Source: Chaenocephalus aceratus
Taxonomy: Eukaryota > Chordata > Actinopteri > Perciformes > Channichthyidae
Direction of reading: 5' to 3'
Length of the DNA: 64,000 bases
NCBI GenBank assembly: GCA_023974075.1
Contig: CM043790.1
Location: 5,561,781 to 5,625,780, forward strand
The notes under the pieces were generated by a model that ran no database searches, was not told the DNA's origin, and was given only the letters and a program-made list of their open reading frames with translations. Shown here piece by piece: positions 37,265 to 50,285 of this stretch. The translations under genes and the position numbers were made by a program. Each line of letters starts with the position of its first letter. The stretch's first letter is position 1.

Positions 37265-37430
37265 TCTTGTCTCTCTTCTGCCATTCTCTTGCACTATTTT
37301 ATTTCTGTTTCTATTTGCACTGTTTATATTGATTGTTGATGTCTTAATGTTTATTGTATGTTGCATTGTTGGAGGGGTCTGGGGCTTGGGAAACTATGCT
37401 GTAGCTATTGTGCATATGACAATAACAACT
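37265..37430 (+). mobile_element. LINE 3' end fragment
   Basis: TTGCACTATTTTATTTCTG, GTATGTTGCATTGTTGGAG and ATGCTGTAGCTATTGTGCAT follow the same order as the 3' UTR of the LINE at 8780-8950 (TTGCACTATTTAAC, GTTGCACTGTTGGAGAAG, ACTGTAGCTATATACGCAT). It is a very short 5'-truncated copy. Confidence 0.62.
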
Positions 37431-37978
37431 CAGAATGTTACCAATGTTTAATAGCACTTATAAATGCATACTTATTAACTGCTATTACAACTTCTTAAAT
37501 TACACTGCAAAAATGTAAACAACTCAACACATATGAGAAATAATGATTCTATTATACCTATATCTGAATCTGAAGTGAATTATACATTAAATGTTAGTTT
37601 AAAGAGAGCCGTTTTTACAATGGTATTCCTCTGAAAATGTTCAATCAGCCGTTTTGAATAAAGGTCAGAACAAATTATTACAAGATGTTGACGCTTCAAA
37701 TTAAGTAAAAATGGAATGTTGCAAAAAGTTCACTTATAACTTTGCTGGAAACCACTATGGCAGACCGAAACAGATGGGAGCTGTAATGATATTTGGAACA
37801 ATCCAGTAACCTGCTGGATTTCAGCCGTGAGCATAATATCCACACATACATTAATAACACTACTATAATACAGATGTGCCGAAAGGTTAGTTTGTGTCTC
37901 CATATATCTATTTTTTAGAATATGTCCATTAATATCTTTCTCACAAAGTCATGAGTTAATGAAAACAAAATGAATAAT
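37431..37978. other. AT-rich intergenic DNA, no gene recognised
   Basis: No coding frame or element terminus seen. Confidence 0.5.
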
Positions 37979-37979
37979 G

Positions 37980-38175
37980 GGACGCGTGTGGCGCAGTGGT
38001 CTAGTGCGTTGGTGTTGGGATCAGGGGAGCACAGGTTCAAACCCCACTGCAGTCAGCATGTCGTTGTGTCCCTGAGACGCTTCACCCCAAAATTCTCCCG
38101 TGGGGATTGTCCACAGTATTGAGTATGTGAGTCGCTTTGGATAAAAGCGTCTAACAAGTGACATGTAATGTAATT
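37980..38175 (+). mobile_element. tRNA-derived SINE
   Basis: The head GTGTGGCGCAGTGGTCTAGT is a box A-like tRNA region and AGGTTCAAACCCC is a good box B. The tail is CGCTTTGGATAAAAGCGTCT followed by ACATGTAATGTAATTT. The tRNA-like head is better preserved than in the two other SINEs and belongs to a different family, though the tails are related. It is not a tRNA gene because no acceptor stem closes. Confidence 0.85.
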
Positions 38176-41100
38176 TAACTGGTGATATACTGTAATTTGA
38201 TTGGACTCAATAATTCAGTTTGGGTCATGGTACAGTGAGAGCGCCATTAAGGAGTCTTCATACCTGAGTCTTTACATAATTAACCCAGGACACATTTAGC
38301 CCAGTGAGAACAAGTTGGACTGCTGCGTCATGAGACTGGAGCTCATGACATTGTGACACCAAGAGACTGGCTAAGCTCCTATCTCTGACCCCCAACCCTC
38401 TATCAAAGGTTCGGTCCTCACGTTCTGAGGGTCGTTCACAGGGCGATTGAGGAGGTTTTCAACAGGAGGTTTCTGAATGGGCTGCTTGTTTATTTTCAGT
38501 TGGAACCACTAACTGGGCCCTGAAGCATGTCAAATATAGATGAAATCAAAACACATCTTTCCCTTTGATCCAGTCAGTGTTTCCCAGCACCATGAAAACA
38601 CACAACAAGAAGAGATTTGGTCTGGTTTGTTCGGCAGTGTTTCAGAGTGAATAGAGCATTTACAAAAACTGCACACAAAGGCAGATTTTAACCAAATTAG
38701 AGATTATTTATTTCTGATAGAATTATATACTGAGGAATAACACTTCAATATATTCCGTCACTACGCAACCGCCAAACCCCATGAGCGCTATATGCACCAT
38801 CAATAACAAATCGGCAGTGCTGCTTGTATTATTCATATTCAACCAGAAAAGTGGAAATAAGTAAGGCAACAGAGGAAAAAGTGAAAATGGAATAAAATGG
38901 GGGGGAAAACAGGCTGTATACTCTGCGAGACTCTGAGAGATGTAAAGGGGAGATACAGTGTACTGCAAGTGGCTTTAGAGTACATTTGGATGAACTGTAT
39001 TTTTAAATGGCTCTGGGGTTATTCTGTCACACATTGCACATTAACACAATAAAAGAATATGTTATATTTCATACATTTTCCTGAGCAGTCCCTTTTGCAC
39101 AGTGACTTTGCCAAAAAAACTAAATACAAACAATATCTTGATTCAGGACGTCGATACTATGGCTCAACGCCAGTCAACTCCATGACCGTCCCTACCAATG
39201 CGTCCTAAGTCCTGTACAAAAAAAAGGACCAGCAAGCTCTTATTTTTGTTTGGGTCTAGCAACCGTTTGAACTTGGTGTAACCTTGCGTTATACCAAGTT
39301 AACACGTAACCGGTCGGCACCAGGACTAACTGGACATTTTCCAGCACATGGCCACATTTCCAGCACATGGCCACATTTTTCCAATACTTTTTGGTTGGCC
39401 TGCTGATTTCTATGCCTAAGGTGATCAGCACAACTCCACAGGTAGTGTCCCAATGAGCATCAGAAACAGTGTGAGTAGTTCACCTTCTCATCTCTGATCT
39501 TTAGGTTGTCGTGAAGTTTTGCAGAAGGTTCAAATTCGGTAAGACTTCTGACATTGCCTAGGTCCGACCTTTGATTTTGTAATTGGCTGAAATGATCCGT
39601 CTGGCATGAAAGAACGATTTCTCGGTTGAAAAGCAATTAAGGCCATCAGCGACACAAGGCGTGACTAACCCTGTTCGAGCTGTGCGTCGTAGAGGGCATC
39701 GTGTCCCGACATCACAGTTTATTTTCACTCTATTCCGCTCCACTCTTTGCCAGAACAATCAAACATCTCCAATCAGCTCGGTCCAGTCGGTGAATTGAAA
39801 GGTTTAGACTCGGGCAGGGCCACTTTTAAAGACCAGGCAAAACCATTACGTGGCATGGCTTTTGCATTAGTGTTGATCTTGAATGTTGTTCGATTCAGGA
39901 AGGTTTCTAATATTGCAATCCCCTACACGAAAGCAAATTGGTTAAAATGAAGGCAATGTCAGACTGAAGACGGAAATGGAGAGTAACTAGTTGACACATC
40001 TGTCTGAGAGCATGCTAATTCTGACAAGAACGTTTAATGATATGATGAAGGTCCACCTTGGTGTAACAGGAAATGTAGACATGCCAAACTGCGTCTCTGG
40101 GGTTTGGAGGATAACAATGAAGCTCGATGCCACTGAGGAAGAAGACGTCAGGCGTCGATACACACATAGAGAATGCATTTACCTCTGGTTTGTGGACAAG
40201 AAGAACATTACAGACGGTAATGACTCAGGATTAAAACAATGGGGTGCTTCAACACAACACACTGTGATTCTACTGTAGGTCCCAGCAGTCAACAGCCACT
40301 GAGTAGAAGTCTCACCTTTATCTAAAATTCATTAGATAAATGAACACTAATTTACAAATGGCTAAGATAAAAAAAGTAGTTTTGCCTGTATCAAATGTAG
40401 GATGTCCAAATATGGCAGTCTACCCTATGGTCCTCCCTAATGTTTGAGGAACAGAAGTCACTGTGTGTCGGATGCCAAGCAGAACATTCCTCACACCTAC
40501 ACACACACTTACCGGGGCTCTGCCCTCTCTGAGCAACGCACTGGACAACAACAGCCTCTGTCACACTGACCTACAAATGAGAGCGAAATAAATGCTTACC
40601 ACACACACACAGTCATAGAAGAACAGAAAGCAGCCATTGAGGATACGCGATATAGGTCAATGTGAATCTGAATATGGTAATGGTTTCACTGAAGACGTTT
40701 CTGTCTTCACTCTCAGTTCAGATTTAGGACGTCTATACCTGCACCGAACAATGATGATGGAAAATGGACAAACAATCAGCTGTGATGTGTGTCTGGCTCA
40801 ACTCTTTGTGTTGTCTCGCAACAAAGAAGCACCTTTGGTAACATTGTGTTTCATTGTAGTGGTGGAGAAGTGACATTGAGAATTATGAGTTACCCATAAA
40901 ACAGACAAAAGATTCATAGATGAGCTAAACCAAACATGTTAAGATGCAACTAAGAGATCAATGTATTGATGGTTTTCTGCAGTAATCTGATCGAATCTCT
41001 CCAGGCCTGGAAGGTCTTTGAATACCAGAAGGACACAAAGACACAACATGATGCTGACTAAGACTATTTTGAGACCAACATTGCATTAACCAATGCACCC

Positions 41101-42238
41101 CCCATGCATTTCAATGAGAGCACTGCAGTGGTGCAGTACACGTTATACAATAGTTCTCCAGCAAACCAAAGGCAAGTCGCCAACAAGCCAAACCTGGCAC
41201 TTCAACTCTCATTGCTAACCAGTAGAATGCCCCCGTGTCAGCCTATCGAATACATTCCAGTGTTCATTAATTGACTTGACATACTGTAAGTGTGAGTCCA
41301 GCACATTATCAAGGACTGTAGTCTAGAGTTCACATATATTTGATTGAAATTAGCTACTTCTTTTGTTTTAAACAAACAAAAGAAACAAGTTAACTTCTTA
41401 TAAGACCTGGTTCGATCCGTCTTCTTTTAACTGAGTGACTCGCTCGCTCGTCTTACATTATAGCCAAAATAATGACTGAAATCCCTGATGAGGACTTTGC
41501 AGGTCGTTGAAAATGGTAGGCATCCATAATTACAGTGACTACATCTTGTTGTGTGCATGTGGCATCAGAGCGACTGTGGTGGAGGGCGACTGGTCCCCAC
41601 TGGTCATCTCTGGGTCTAAAGACCAATAACAGTTCAGTTGGCTGGTTCAGCACATCACTTAGAGAGCTAATAAATGGCAGACCATAGCCTATTTTAATAG
41701 AGGAATATATTTTACTAGACATTATGACCCTTGATACTTATATTTATTTAAAAAAAGAAGGTAATAATAACTTGTTCCGGGAATAAAGTATTTGGTGTCT
41801 AAAGACTTTAAAAATGTGTTTCAGGGTTTTTATTGTCCCCTTTTTATCGGTCCCTGCAGTTATCAATAACACTTGGACCTCTGCTGGCAGCTGATACTGC
41901 GGTTGTCCTGGTGAACCCCAACATGTACATCTAATATGCCATATATTAATAATGAAAAATGTATTTTTACAATACTGCTGATAATGATTCACATTTTGCT
42001 TTCCTTAATGTTCCTGTATTTATTTAATAACTTTCCTGGTCAAAACACACCCATAGTGTCCAAGTAATTCTCTAAGGTTAATTATTCCAATATTTCAGAT
42101 TATATACATTTTTATTTGTCGACATTTAATTCTTATTCTTAAGCGTTGCTGAAAGGGGCTTTTTCTTCTACATCACAGCCCTTCATCCTTGACTAGATTA
42201 AAGTCCCATCTTAAATGCAAGTAGAATCAGATGTATGA
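38176..42238. other. Intergenic DNA, no gene recognised
   Basis: Four kilobases of mostly unique AT-rich sequence. The ORF at 39991-40278 (95 residues, containing KLDATEEEDVRRRY) looks protein-like in composition but has no recognisable domain or splice context. No complete mobile element was seen. Confidence 0.45.
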
Positions 42239-42248
42239 CAGTGTGTGT

Positions 42249-42295
<47 letters not shown>

Positions 42296-42798
42296 ATGAG
42301 CATTCACATGGTTAATAACTACATTAACCCCTGTCCAGCAGCTGACACGCACTAATTAATGAGCTTGGAGAGAGTGTGTGGGTGTGTGTGCATGCGAATG
42401 TGGTTTCATCAGTTAGCTCGCCTATTATTACAGCAAGTGATCTCTCTCAGCCTGGAGCACAGAATACAAATGGCGGCTCTCGGGTGAAAACGCTGCATGT
42501 CTTATTTTGTGATGAACATGAACTGCACTACACAGGCTAATGATTTTTTTAAACTTAGGCTGGTACAAGCCTTTGACTCATCTTAATTACATTTCCAGCC
42601 AAGGAATACTAAAAAGTTGAATTTTCTGTCAACATTTTGAAGGTATATAAGGTTTCTTAATCCCCACTTGCAGGCAGAGCTGTGCATCTTTTCACAAAAA
42701 GTCTAATGACTGTAACATTTGTTGAATACCTGAGGCCAAACATTAGGGTAGGCTATATTTAATGCAACACAAGCAGCACTTAGGGGTCAAAAGAGTCA

Positions 42799-42843
<45 letters not shown>
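42239..42843. repeat. (GT)n at 42239-42294 and (CA)n at 42797-42843
   Basis: Two short dinucleotide arrays, on opposite strands with respect to the repeat motif, separated by 500 bases of unique sequence. Confidence 0.93.
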
Positions 42844-42844
<1 letters not shown>

Positions 42845-44039
42845 CCCACAGGGCTAAATGAGAATGAATCATGGTCATGCTCTGAATCTGGTTGGGTTTA
42901 CATATTATTGGATCCTCTCTGAGTTGCTATACGATGTCCTCAGTTGACTCGCTTAAAGTTTTTTTTATCATATAGCAGTGGGTGTGAAATGGGATTCTAA
43001 AAATTATTAACCGATATACCTTAAGGGGGATGTAACAGCAGACAGGGACTATGAGTACAGACTATGTTTAATAAGTGTAACATCACCTGAAACTGAGAAT
43101 GGCTGTTTCTTCTTACCTTAACATGAGGTATTTACAGAGTGGTGCCGTCACCACTACGTTGTGTAGGCTGACGAGGGAGTCAGCTTCACCAGGGTTCACA
43201 AAAGCAATGGTTGCATTGTTTCTATTGGAATTTGAAATATTTCACAAAACAAGATTTGTGGCAGACACACGTTTATGATACTTGCACGTTTCCATGAAGT
43301 TTAAAGCGTACATTTAGTTGCCAAAAGGAAAAAGTGAACCTATGAACCAGGCAATTAGCCAACGACATCATGCTAGCATGGCTGCGCATCACCACCACTG
43401 AGCTAAAGGTTGACTCACGTTTGACATAATGACATTTAGTAGTCTACATTTTGGAGCACTTAACAAAACTTTTAACTCAGATCGGATGTAGAAAATAACT
43501 AGATCCAAAACCGGATTCATTTGAAAGGACATTTAGCAGAACAGCATCGTAACTACAACAGGGATCCCTGGCTGGCAGCACGACAGAAGAGAGGATGTTC
43601 TCCTGCTGGAGTCTTCCATCGCCCCAGAACAGACACATATTGAACCAGTGGTGAGAACAAACACTTTGAGACACACCACACTGTATATTATCAACATCAG
43701 ATTGCCATTTGATTCCAACCACTACTACAGTTTATATTTATTCTTAATATTGGGCTTTGAGCTCTGTCAAAATTGGATACAAAAGGATTGTATTGCACAT
43801 ACTGTAGCTGTGGATGTCCTCTGTATGGTTGGAGTAAGGCAAGGGCTTTTCCTGTGTCCTATAGACCACTTGACCAGCCACTGCCCTCCACTGTGGGACA
43901 TTGGGAACGTTCATAGTCTGCTACCAAAAGAGGTCCCATGAATATCACTATGAATGACAAACTTAGACAACAAACACCTGCCCACATTTCCACGGGATGC
44001 ATTATAAACTTAACATTATACTTTACCTAACCACTACCA
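42844..44039. other. Intergenic DNA, no gene recognised
   Basis: A plus-strand open stretch near 43530-43640 reads HRNYNRDPWLAARQKRGCSP and ends before a GTGAGA, but no acceptor or homology supports an exon. Confidence 0.4.
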
Positions 44040-44042
44040 TAA

Positions 44043-44635
44043 AGCCTCCTTTCCACACCAAGGCCGATTTGTTTCGTGTCGCCCTACTCAGATTGGTGTG
44101 TATTGTGCACCGTCATGTCTTTCGGCCGTGCCGACACCTTCCGCCGCCGATTCGAATGTTGAAGATCGGTAGGCTGTCGGCCAAAGAAATCACTCTGATT
44201 GGCTGTTCAGCTTAGCGAATCAGTGGCATGAGAAGCGAAACGGAAGTGAGGGACCCAAACAACTATTAAGAATGCAAATCTCAGATTGCATTTAACTCCA
44301 GCTCTCGACACAGGTTCGGGAAAGCCCGTGAGCTTCACGCTGTAGGTAAAATGGAACGCATACGTTGGTTTTGTTATATCACGCAGTCTGTTCTTCTCTC
44401 TTGGTGTATCACGCAGTCTGTCTTCCGTTGTTGCCTCTTTTGATTGACGAATACACACTACCGATACCCACGCCTGCTGGTAAGGAGAGTTATTGCCACT
44501 CACTCATGCACAGTTCGTACTTGCAACTTGGCCGTCGCTGAAGTCTTTGCGGTGTGTTCCAGTGCGACACATGGCCAAGACGCAGTGACGCGACCCGACG
44601 GTGTTCCTTGGTGTCAGTTGGGTGTGTAAGAGGCT
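44043..44635. mobile_element. Harbinger-like MITE with TAA target duplication
   Basis: The ends AGCCTCCTTTCCACACC and (right, reversed) AGCCTCTTACACACC are flanked by TAA at 44040-44042 and 44636-44638. The subterminal parts are rich in GTGTCG/CGACAC. No transposase is present; the class is inferred from the 3-bp duplication. Confidence 0.7.
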
Positions 44636-44638
44636 TAA

Positions 44639-46220
44639 AACCCGAGCCCCCTCACATCAGGCCATACATAATCGCCAACACAGGCGGAACATGAGTATGG
44701 GACCAGGCACAACCCTAACCCTAACTCACCCCAAATCCGCGATGGCCTGCAACCTCGTTGGCAGAACACCATTTGAGAATTGCCGTAATGGTGATTTCAA
44801 CAACACCCTTTATTGGGATAGTTTAGGGAACCACATGGTTATGTTTAAAAATGCAAATTGTCACCTTACTTTCAACAACCCTCGACTCTTCTAGTACTGG
44901 ATGTTTTTTAATAAAGATCAGAGAATTTGTTTCAGACCGACTTTCTGCTACAAGTAGGGGGTCGGAAAAACCACGGACAAACAGTCCTCTCTGTGTGTAA
45001 TGTCGGATACAAAGAGGTCAGGGGTCAGCAAAAAAAATGATGTGACTGATGGTTACACACATGCAACAGACACATGCACACACACACACATTTTCTTCTA
45101 GCTTTTTGTACAAAAGGCTGATGCAGTCGTGTCTCTCATGCCTCCATCCTGGAGGTCAACAGTCTTTTTATCAGCTGTAATCTCTTTCAATATGGAACTT
45201 GCGCTGTGTGAATGCAGCCTATTCACTGCACAGTAACAGCCATCCACAGCTGTCTGGGCCATTATCATAAAACCGTGGCATGAATGGCACCCTGTCAGCG
45301 CAGCAGAAAGAAGACGAAGCATGCTGGACACCTATTGAAGAGACAGACACACTGAACTCACAGGCAGTCGTCCTCTCTGATGCAGCACCATGTAACTGGA
45401 TCTAAAGCTCTGGGCTCTGTATCAAACTTCAATACGCTTTTAGGACTCACAGACATTGTAGCAAATCCCAAACTGTAAAGTACTGAAGAGTTAGAATATG
45501 ATTAATTGAATAACATGTCAAACCCTAGTGATTATAGTGAACCTTGTCACGGACTGACAGTGGAGAATCAGCCGGCCGGAGGCAACACTTTGTTCTACTG
45601 TGTCAGACAGTCAGCCCTTTGACAGTGAGGCAGAGCGACACACGCACAGCCTCTCTGACACACACTGGCTCTCCTGCAGCCACAACATTCAGCACACTGC
45701 TTCTGTACTTTTACAATGAGAAGTCTTCTTTTTTTCATACAGTATGACATCATTTTTTTTAAATCTGATTGGGTGAAACCCTAATGCGTCTGGTGTTCTG
45801 TTTTCAAGCAAGCCCCCAGGAAGTAAGGCAGCCGTTGAAGTACATTTCCAAAGTGGCAAAACAAGTTGTACTACAACGTCCGTGGCGTCATTAGGCACCA
45901 ACACACTTTTTCTCATTCAATTGAAAAGAGAAAAATCGGAAATCAGCTGATATTGTTTTTTTTAGTTAAATCAACCACCCACGACAAACACTTTATAGCC
46001 CTTCTTTAAATCATTAAATCCTAAAAATTGTGAAAAGCTGAGTTATTTTCCTTCTCCATTCATTTGACTGAGCCAGACCCGACTGAGAGTCTTGGAGGCG
46101 GGGCTTAACAAAAACACATCTGCACCTGCTCTCTGGGCCCAGATTCCTAGATGATCCGGGTCCTTGTGTTTTTGAGTCAGGCCATGTTGGATTCATGCGC
46201 CACCGAGCAACTTGAGAACT
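44639..46220. other. Intergenic DNA, no gene recognised
   Basis: A short CCCTAA dimer at about 44712 and a CA patch at about 45075. Otherwise unique sequence without coding signal. Confidence 0.45.
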
Positions 46221-46228
46221 GCTTACAG

Positions 46229-46630
46229 CAGGGGTGTCAAACTAAATTTCATCGCGGGCCACATTAGCATTATGGGTTGCACTCAAAGGGCCGGTTGTAA
46301 CTATATAAATATATAATATATATATATAAAATAATGTATTATATATTACATTATTGCCTCTGAATTGGATTATTATTGGATAGGATAATAACTTAGTAAT
46401 TAACTACGTCTGAAAGCAGAAGTCTAGGGAAAATCATTGCAAGTCTCTTCAGTGCCATGTCACAAAACGAGATGCATTGTGGGACATGTAGTTTATGGGC
46501 AACCTGCTTCTGTAAAGTGGCATGTAACCGTATAATAATCGTATTATATTCTTTGCAAGCTCTTGCGGGGCCACATAAAATGAAGTCGCGGGCCGGATTT
46601 GGCCCCCGGGCCTTGAGTTTGAGACCCCTG
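46229..46630. mobile_element. hAT non-autonomous element with perfect 8-bp target duplication
   Basis: The termini CAGGGGTGTCAAACTAAATT and (right, reversed) CAGGGGTCTCAAACTCAAGG are flanked exactly by GCTTACAG at 46221-46228 and 46631-46638. GCGGGCC motifs lie near both ends. The 402-bp body has no transposase. Confidence 0.93.
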
Positions 46631-46638
46631 GCTTACAG

Positions 46639-47165
46639 CGTTTGAGGCCCGTTCATTTCTATGAAAGCAGTTCTCATTGTAGATCCATGTTACAAACCCA
46701 CCATCAACAGGACGTTGGATCAACCAATGAGTATGTTTGACAGCAAAGCCACACAACAACGCATTGTGATGATGTGTGCCACTTTTAAATAATCAAATGT
46801 ACACTACACAGACATCTCACTATATTGTATGCATCTTGAGTACTTTTGTGATTTCTTCTTGTGCTGTATATATTATGCTCTATTTCTTACCCACTGCTGG
46901 TGCGATGGCTGGTTTAGTGCAGCACTTCTACACTCGTATCAAACCTCCCCACAGGCTAAGCAAAGTGTTTGGTTACCTCCTAAACTCCTGCCACAGTTAG
47001 ACCTAAATGTCTTCTTGACATCTAAATCAAGTGAGCTGTAGAGCGGCCCCTGGACTGGGTTTTATACTCTGTTAAATGTACATCTGTATGATGTTCTAAA
47101 CTACTGAAGCCTAACATTCAGTTATAGCATTTGAACATGTAAACAATAGGTAGCTCAATACTATG
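46639..47165. other. Intergenic DNA, no gene recognised
   Basis: Unique AT-rich sequence. Confidence 0.5.
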
Positions 47166-47290
47166 TATTATGTACATATATATACATAATATGTATATAT
47201 ATATATATATATATGTCCATATATATATTATGGACATATGTCACTTGCATATGTCCATAATATTGCAAGTGACATATGCAATATTATGGC
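47166..47290. repeat. AT-rich nested inverted repeats
   Basis: A TATATA run is followed by GTCCATATATATATTATGGAC and by interleaved palindromes built from ATTATGGACATATG / CATATGTCCATAAT and GTCACTTGCA / TGCAAGTGAC. The stretch can form several alternative hairpins or cruciforms. Confidence 0.82.
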
Positions 47291-47466
47291 TTTACTGAAT
47301 GTTCTGAAATGCACATGTGGATCTGCTGCACTCTAATGGGTCTGTATACTTGTTAGTGTGCTAGAGATAATGTATTGTTTTAAGTGTTTGTGGATTGATG
47401 GGAACATTGAACAGATGTAAATGAGCTAATACCTATAATCTGGCATACATTATTTGAGAGCTAAAA

Positions 47467-48218
47467 GCCGCGTTCACACTGCGGTACTTTTCCCACAAAG
47501 GTTCATGCGAACTTAGTTCATGATCGCGTTCACACCAAAAAGAGCCGGTACTAAAAGTAGTTCATGCGAACGTTTTTACCCCCTCGAAAGTCCCTGCTAG
47601 AGAGCAGGGACTTTGGAGCGGCTCTTTTTTGAGAAAAGAGCTATATTTCTGATTGGCTGGGCGAATTGAAAACCACGCCCCGTGAAACTCCCAAAAAGTT
47701 TTGTGAAGCCGCCATTTTATTATCCTCGCATTAGCATTAGCCCCGCGCACCAAGGAAGGGAGAGAGAATAACTTATGGCAACACAAGTAGAAGCTGCTGG
47801 GAGTCCCAGCAGCTTCTACTGAAGCCTTCCGAGTAAATCGCCAGAACGCCGACTCCTCCTCATCTCCACCGCTCCCATGTTTTATTTTGTGTTGCCATAA
47901 GTTAGTCTCTCTGCGTTTCTGCGCTGGGCTAATGCTAATTCTAATAATGCTAATGCGAGGAAAATAAAATGGCGGCTTCACAAAACTTTTTGGGAGTTTT
48001 ACGGGGCGTGGTTTGCAATCCGCCCAGCCAATCAGAAATATAGCTCTTTTTCTCACAAAAGAGCCGCTCGAAAGTCCCTGCTCTCTAGCAGGGACTTTGG
48101 AGGGGGTAAAAAGGTTCGCATGAACTACTTTTAGAACCGGCTCTTTTTGGTGTGAACGCGATCATGAACTAAGTTCGCATGAACCTTTGTGGGAAAAGTA
48201 CCGCAGTGTGAACACGGC
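47467..48218. mobile_element. Long-palindrome MITE (family copy A)
   Basis: The two arms are reverse complements over about 310 bases each, from GCCGCGTTCACACTGCGGTA / TTAGTTCATGATCGCGTTCA inward to AACTTATGGCAACACAA. Only about 120 central bases are unpaired. Both arms correspond to one half of the related elements at 53824-54434 and 58844-60600. The flanks are too AT-rich to fix a target duplication. Confidence 0.85.
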
Positions 48219-48780
48219 TAATGTATTTTAGGCATGGTATTCTTAATTAAGACATACACATGTGAATCTAAGGCACAACACATCATCACCTGTGTCCACA
48301 GACATGCTGAGAGTCACTGAGCTCTGCAGGAGTTCACATATCACTCAGGGCAGCTTGTGTTTCATGTCCACACATCAAAGGTTGCAAGCTGTTACTAATC
48401 CACTCCATGCTGTCACACCTACCTCCACCTGTGGCGCCCCCTGCAGGCAGCCAAACATTCTACACAACACCTGCAGGACAGGAGGGACAGCAGAATACAC
48501 AGCACACAGGTGAGCACGGAAACATAGAGGGAACGTTGACTTTCTAAAGGTTTAAAAATATATATTCATTGTGATTTCTTTACACCAGTGCATCAGCTGA
48601 AGTGTGCTTAACAGACTTTAAATGAGCCGTACCCTCACATCATTTATCATTTTAAATCTGGCCCTACCTTCCACACACACACATTGGGAGGTTACTATGG
48701 CAACCGAGCCTGAAGGGCCAGTGAATCAGTCTGCAATGATCTAGATTTGCTGATAACACATATAAAAGGACACACAAACA

Positions 48781-48783
<3 letters not shown>
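48219..48783. other. Intergenic DNA, no gene recognised
   Basis: Unique sequence; no coding frame supported. Confidence 0.5.
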
Positions 48784-48868
<85 letters not shown>

Positions 48869-48974
48869 GTGTAGACAGATCTTAACACCATACATAGGAT
48901 GAGTTGAAACACACACATACTTGCACCTGCATGCTCAGACACACAGCTGGTACAGTGCACAACCATAAAGGAGC

Positions 48975-49038
<64 letters not shown>
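48784..49038. repeat. Two (CA)n microsatellites (48784-48863 and 48977-49038)
   Basis: Pure CA tracts about 110 bases apart, with short ACACAC patches between them. Confidence 0.97.
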
Positions 49039-49041
<3 letters not shown>

Positions 49042-50285
49042 TGAGACTGTCTTCACTTGACCCATATTTTATTTAATTACACAAATGCCTAATAAGCGTT
49101 TACACCAGCAATAAATACTTCCAGAATCCTCCCACTGTGACAGGAGGACGGGTCCAGGACACATGAGTCAAGTGGGGGTTTACACATAACATAAAAACGG
49201 TTAAATATCTCATTATGGCTGCTCAGCCTGCAGCCTGTGACTCTGTGGAAGACTGAGATATCTTCCTTGGCACAGATAAGATGCCTTCATGATGGGAGAT
49301 GTTCTCTTTGCTCGCTGCAAGGTAGGAAGCAGAGCCTGAGCAGTAGGGAAAGCAGCTAGAGGCTTCTGTTTCTATGGTAACCTCCGCTGATTGCCTGTGT
49401 CACTCCGACTGCGTCACAACCGTGGCAATTTGGAGCAGTCCGCCACTACAAGGCTGTCACTTCTGCAGGGCCGTGCCACACAGCGTACTCCATAGAGAAC
49501 AGGCAGAGGCAGAGCATGGGGGTACTGCTGATAATATGATGCCAACTTATTACGAATGTTTACTTTTAAATTGGAATAACCATTTTTTATTTTAAATATA
49601 ATGTGCATGCCCTTTATCTAATATTGTTTTATTTTGTGTCTATATCTTTATATATCACTTTTGCTGTAACAATGTACATGTCCCCCTATGTGGGACGATT
49701 AAAGGAATGGTTCTGAATATTATAAACGTGTGACCAATGTTTTTGAAATAACTTTATTATGAATGTTTAAGGCTTTGATGGTAGACACGAGGGCTGCATA
49801 ATTAATCAGAATTGTATCGAAATCAGAACATGGACTAGACTAGAGCAATTGAATGCAATTGCACAAACCTAAAATTGGTATTCTTCAAACTGAACAAAAT
49901 ATTTTGGTGTGGTACTGATTTAATCTACTTTTCAATAATGGTAAGCATTATGAATACAAAAAAGTCATTCTTTCCAAAATCGTAAATCATATTGCATTTG
50001 GAATATGTGTCGCAATCCCACTGGACAGTCTTCTCAAAGAACGGGTTTGAAACCATAGAGCCCAGTTCTCAGCATTAAGACGTCCATAAGATGATACAAA
50101 CTAAGGACCTAAAGACAACAAAAACCAAAAAGCCAAAGAACAGAACTAGCCATTGTTAAAAAAGGTCTTGTGTTTACCAAAGTGAGTCCTTATTCTGTGA
50201 TATTTGTAAAGCCTATAGTTATATAAAGCATCATCATTCCTCATTCATGTATAGTGACATTCGGGACCAGTCCACAATAAACTGA
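49039..50285. other. Intergenic DNA, no gene recognised
   Basis: No coding frame or element terminus recognised. Confidence 0.5.

Noticed and set aside
37980..38060. tRNA gene
   Set aside because: Boxes A and B are present, but no acceptor stem pairs and a SINE tail follows.
39991..40278. 95-residue frame with KLDATEEEDVRRRY, possible exon
   Set aside because: The composition is protein-like, but there is no recognisable domain and no acceptor, and related sequence is not seen elsewhere in the window.
43530..43640. Open stretch HRNYNRDPWLAARQKRGCSP before a GTGAGA, possible exon
   Set aside because: No acceptor with a pyrimidine tract was found, it soon reaches a stop, and no homology is known to me.
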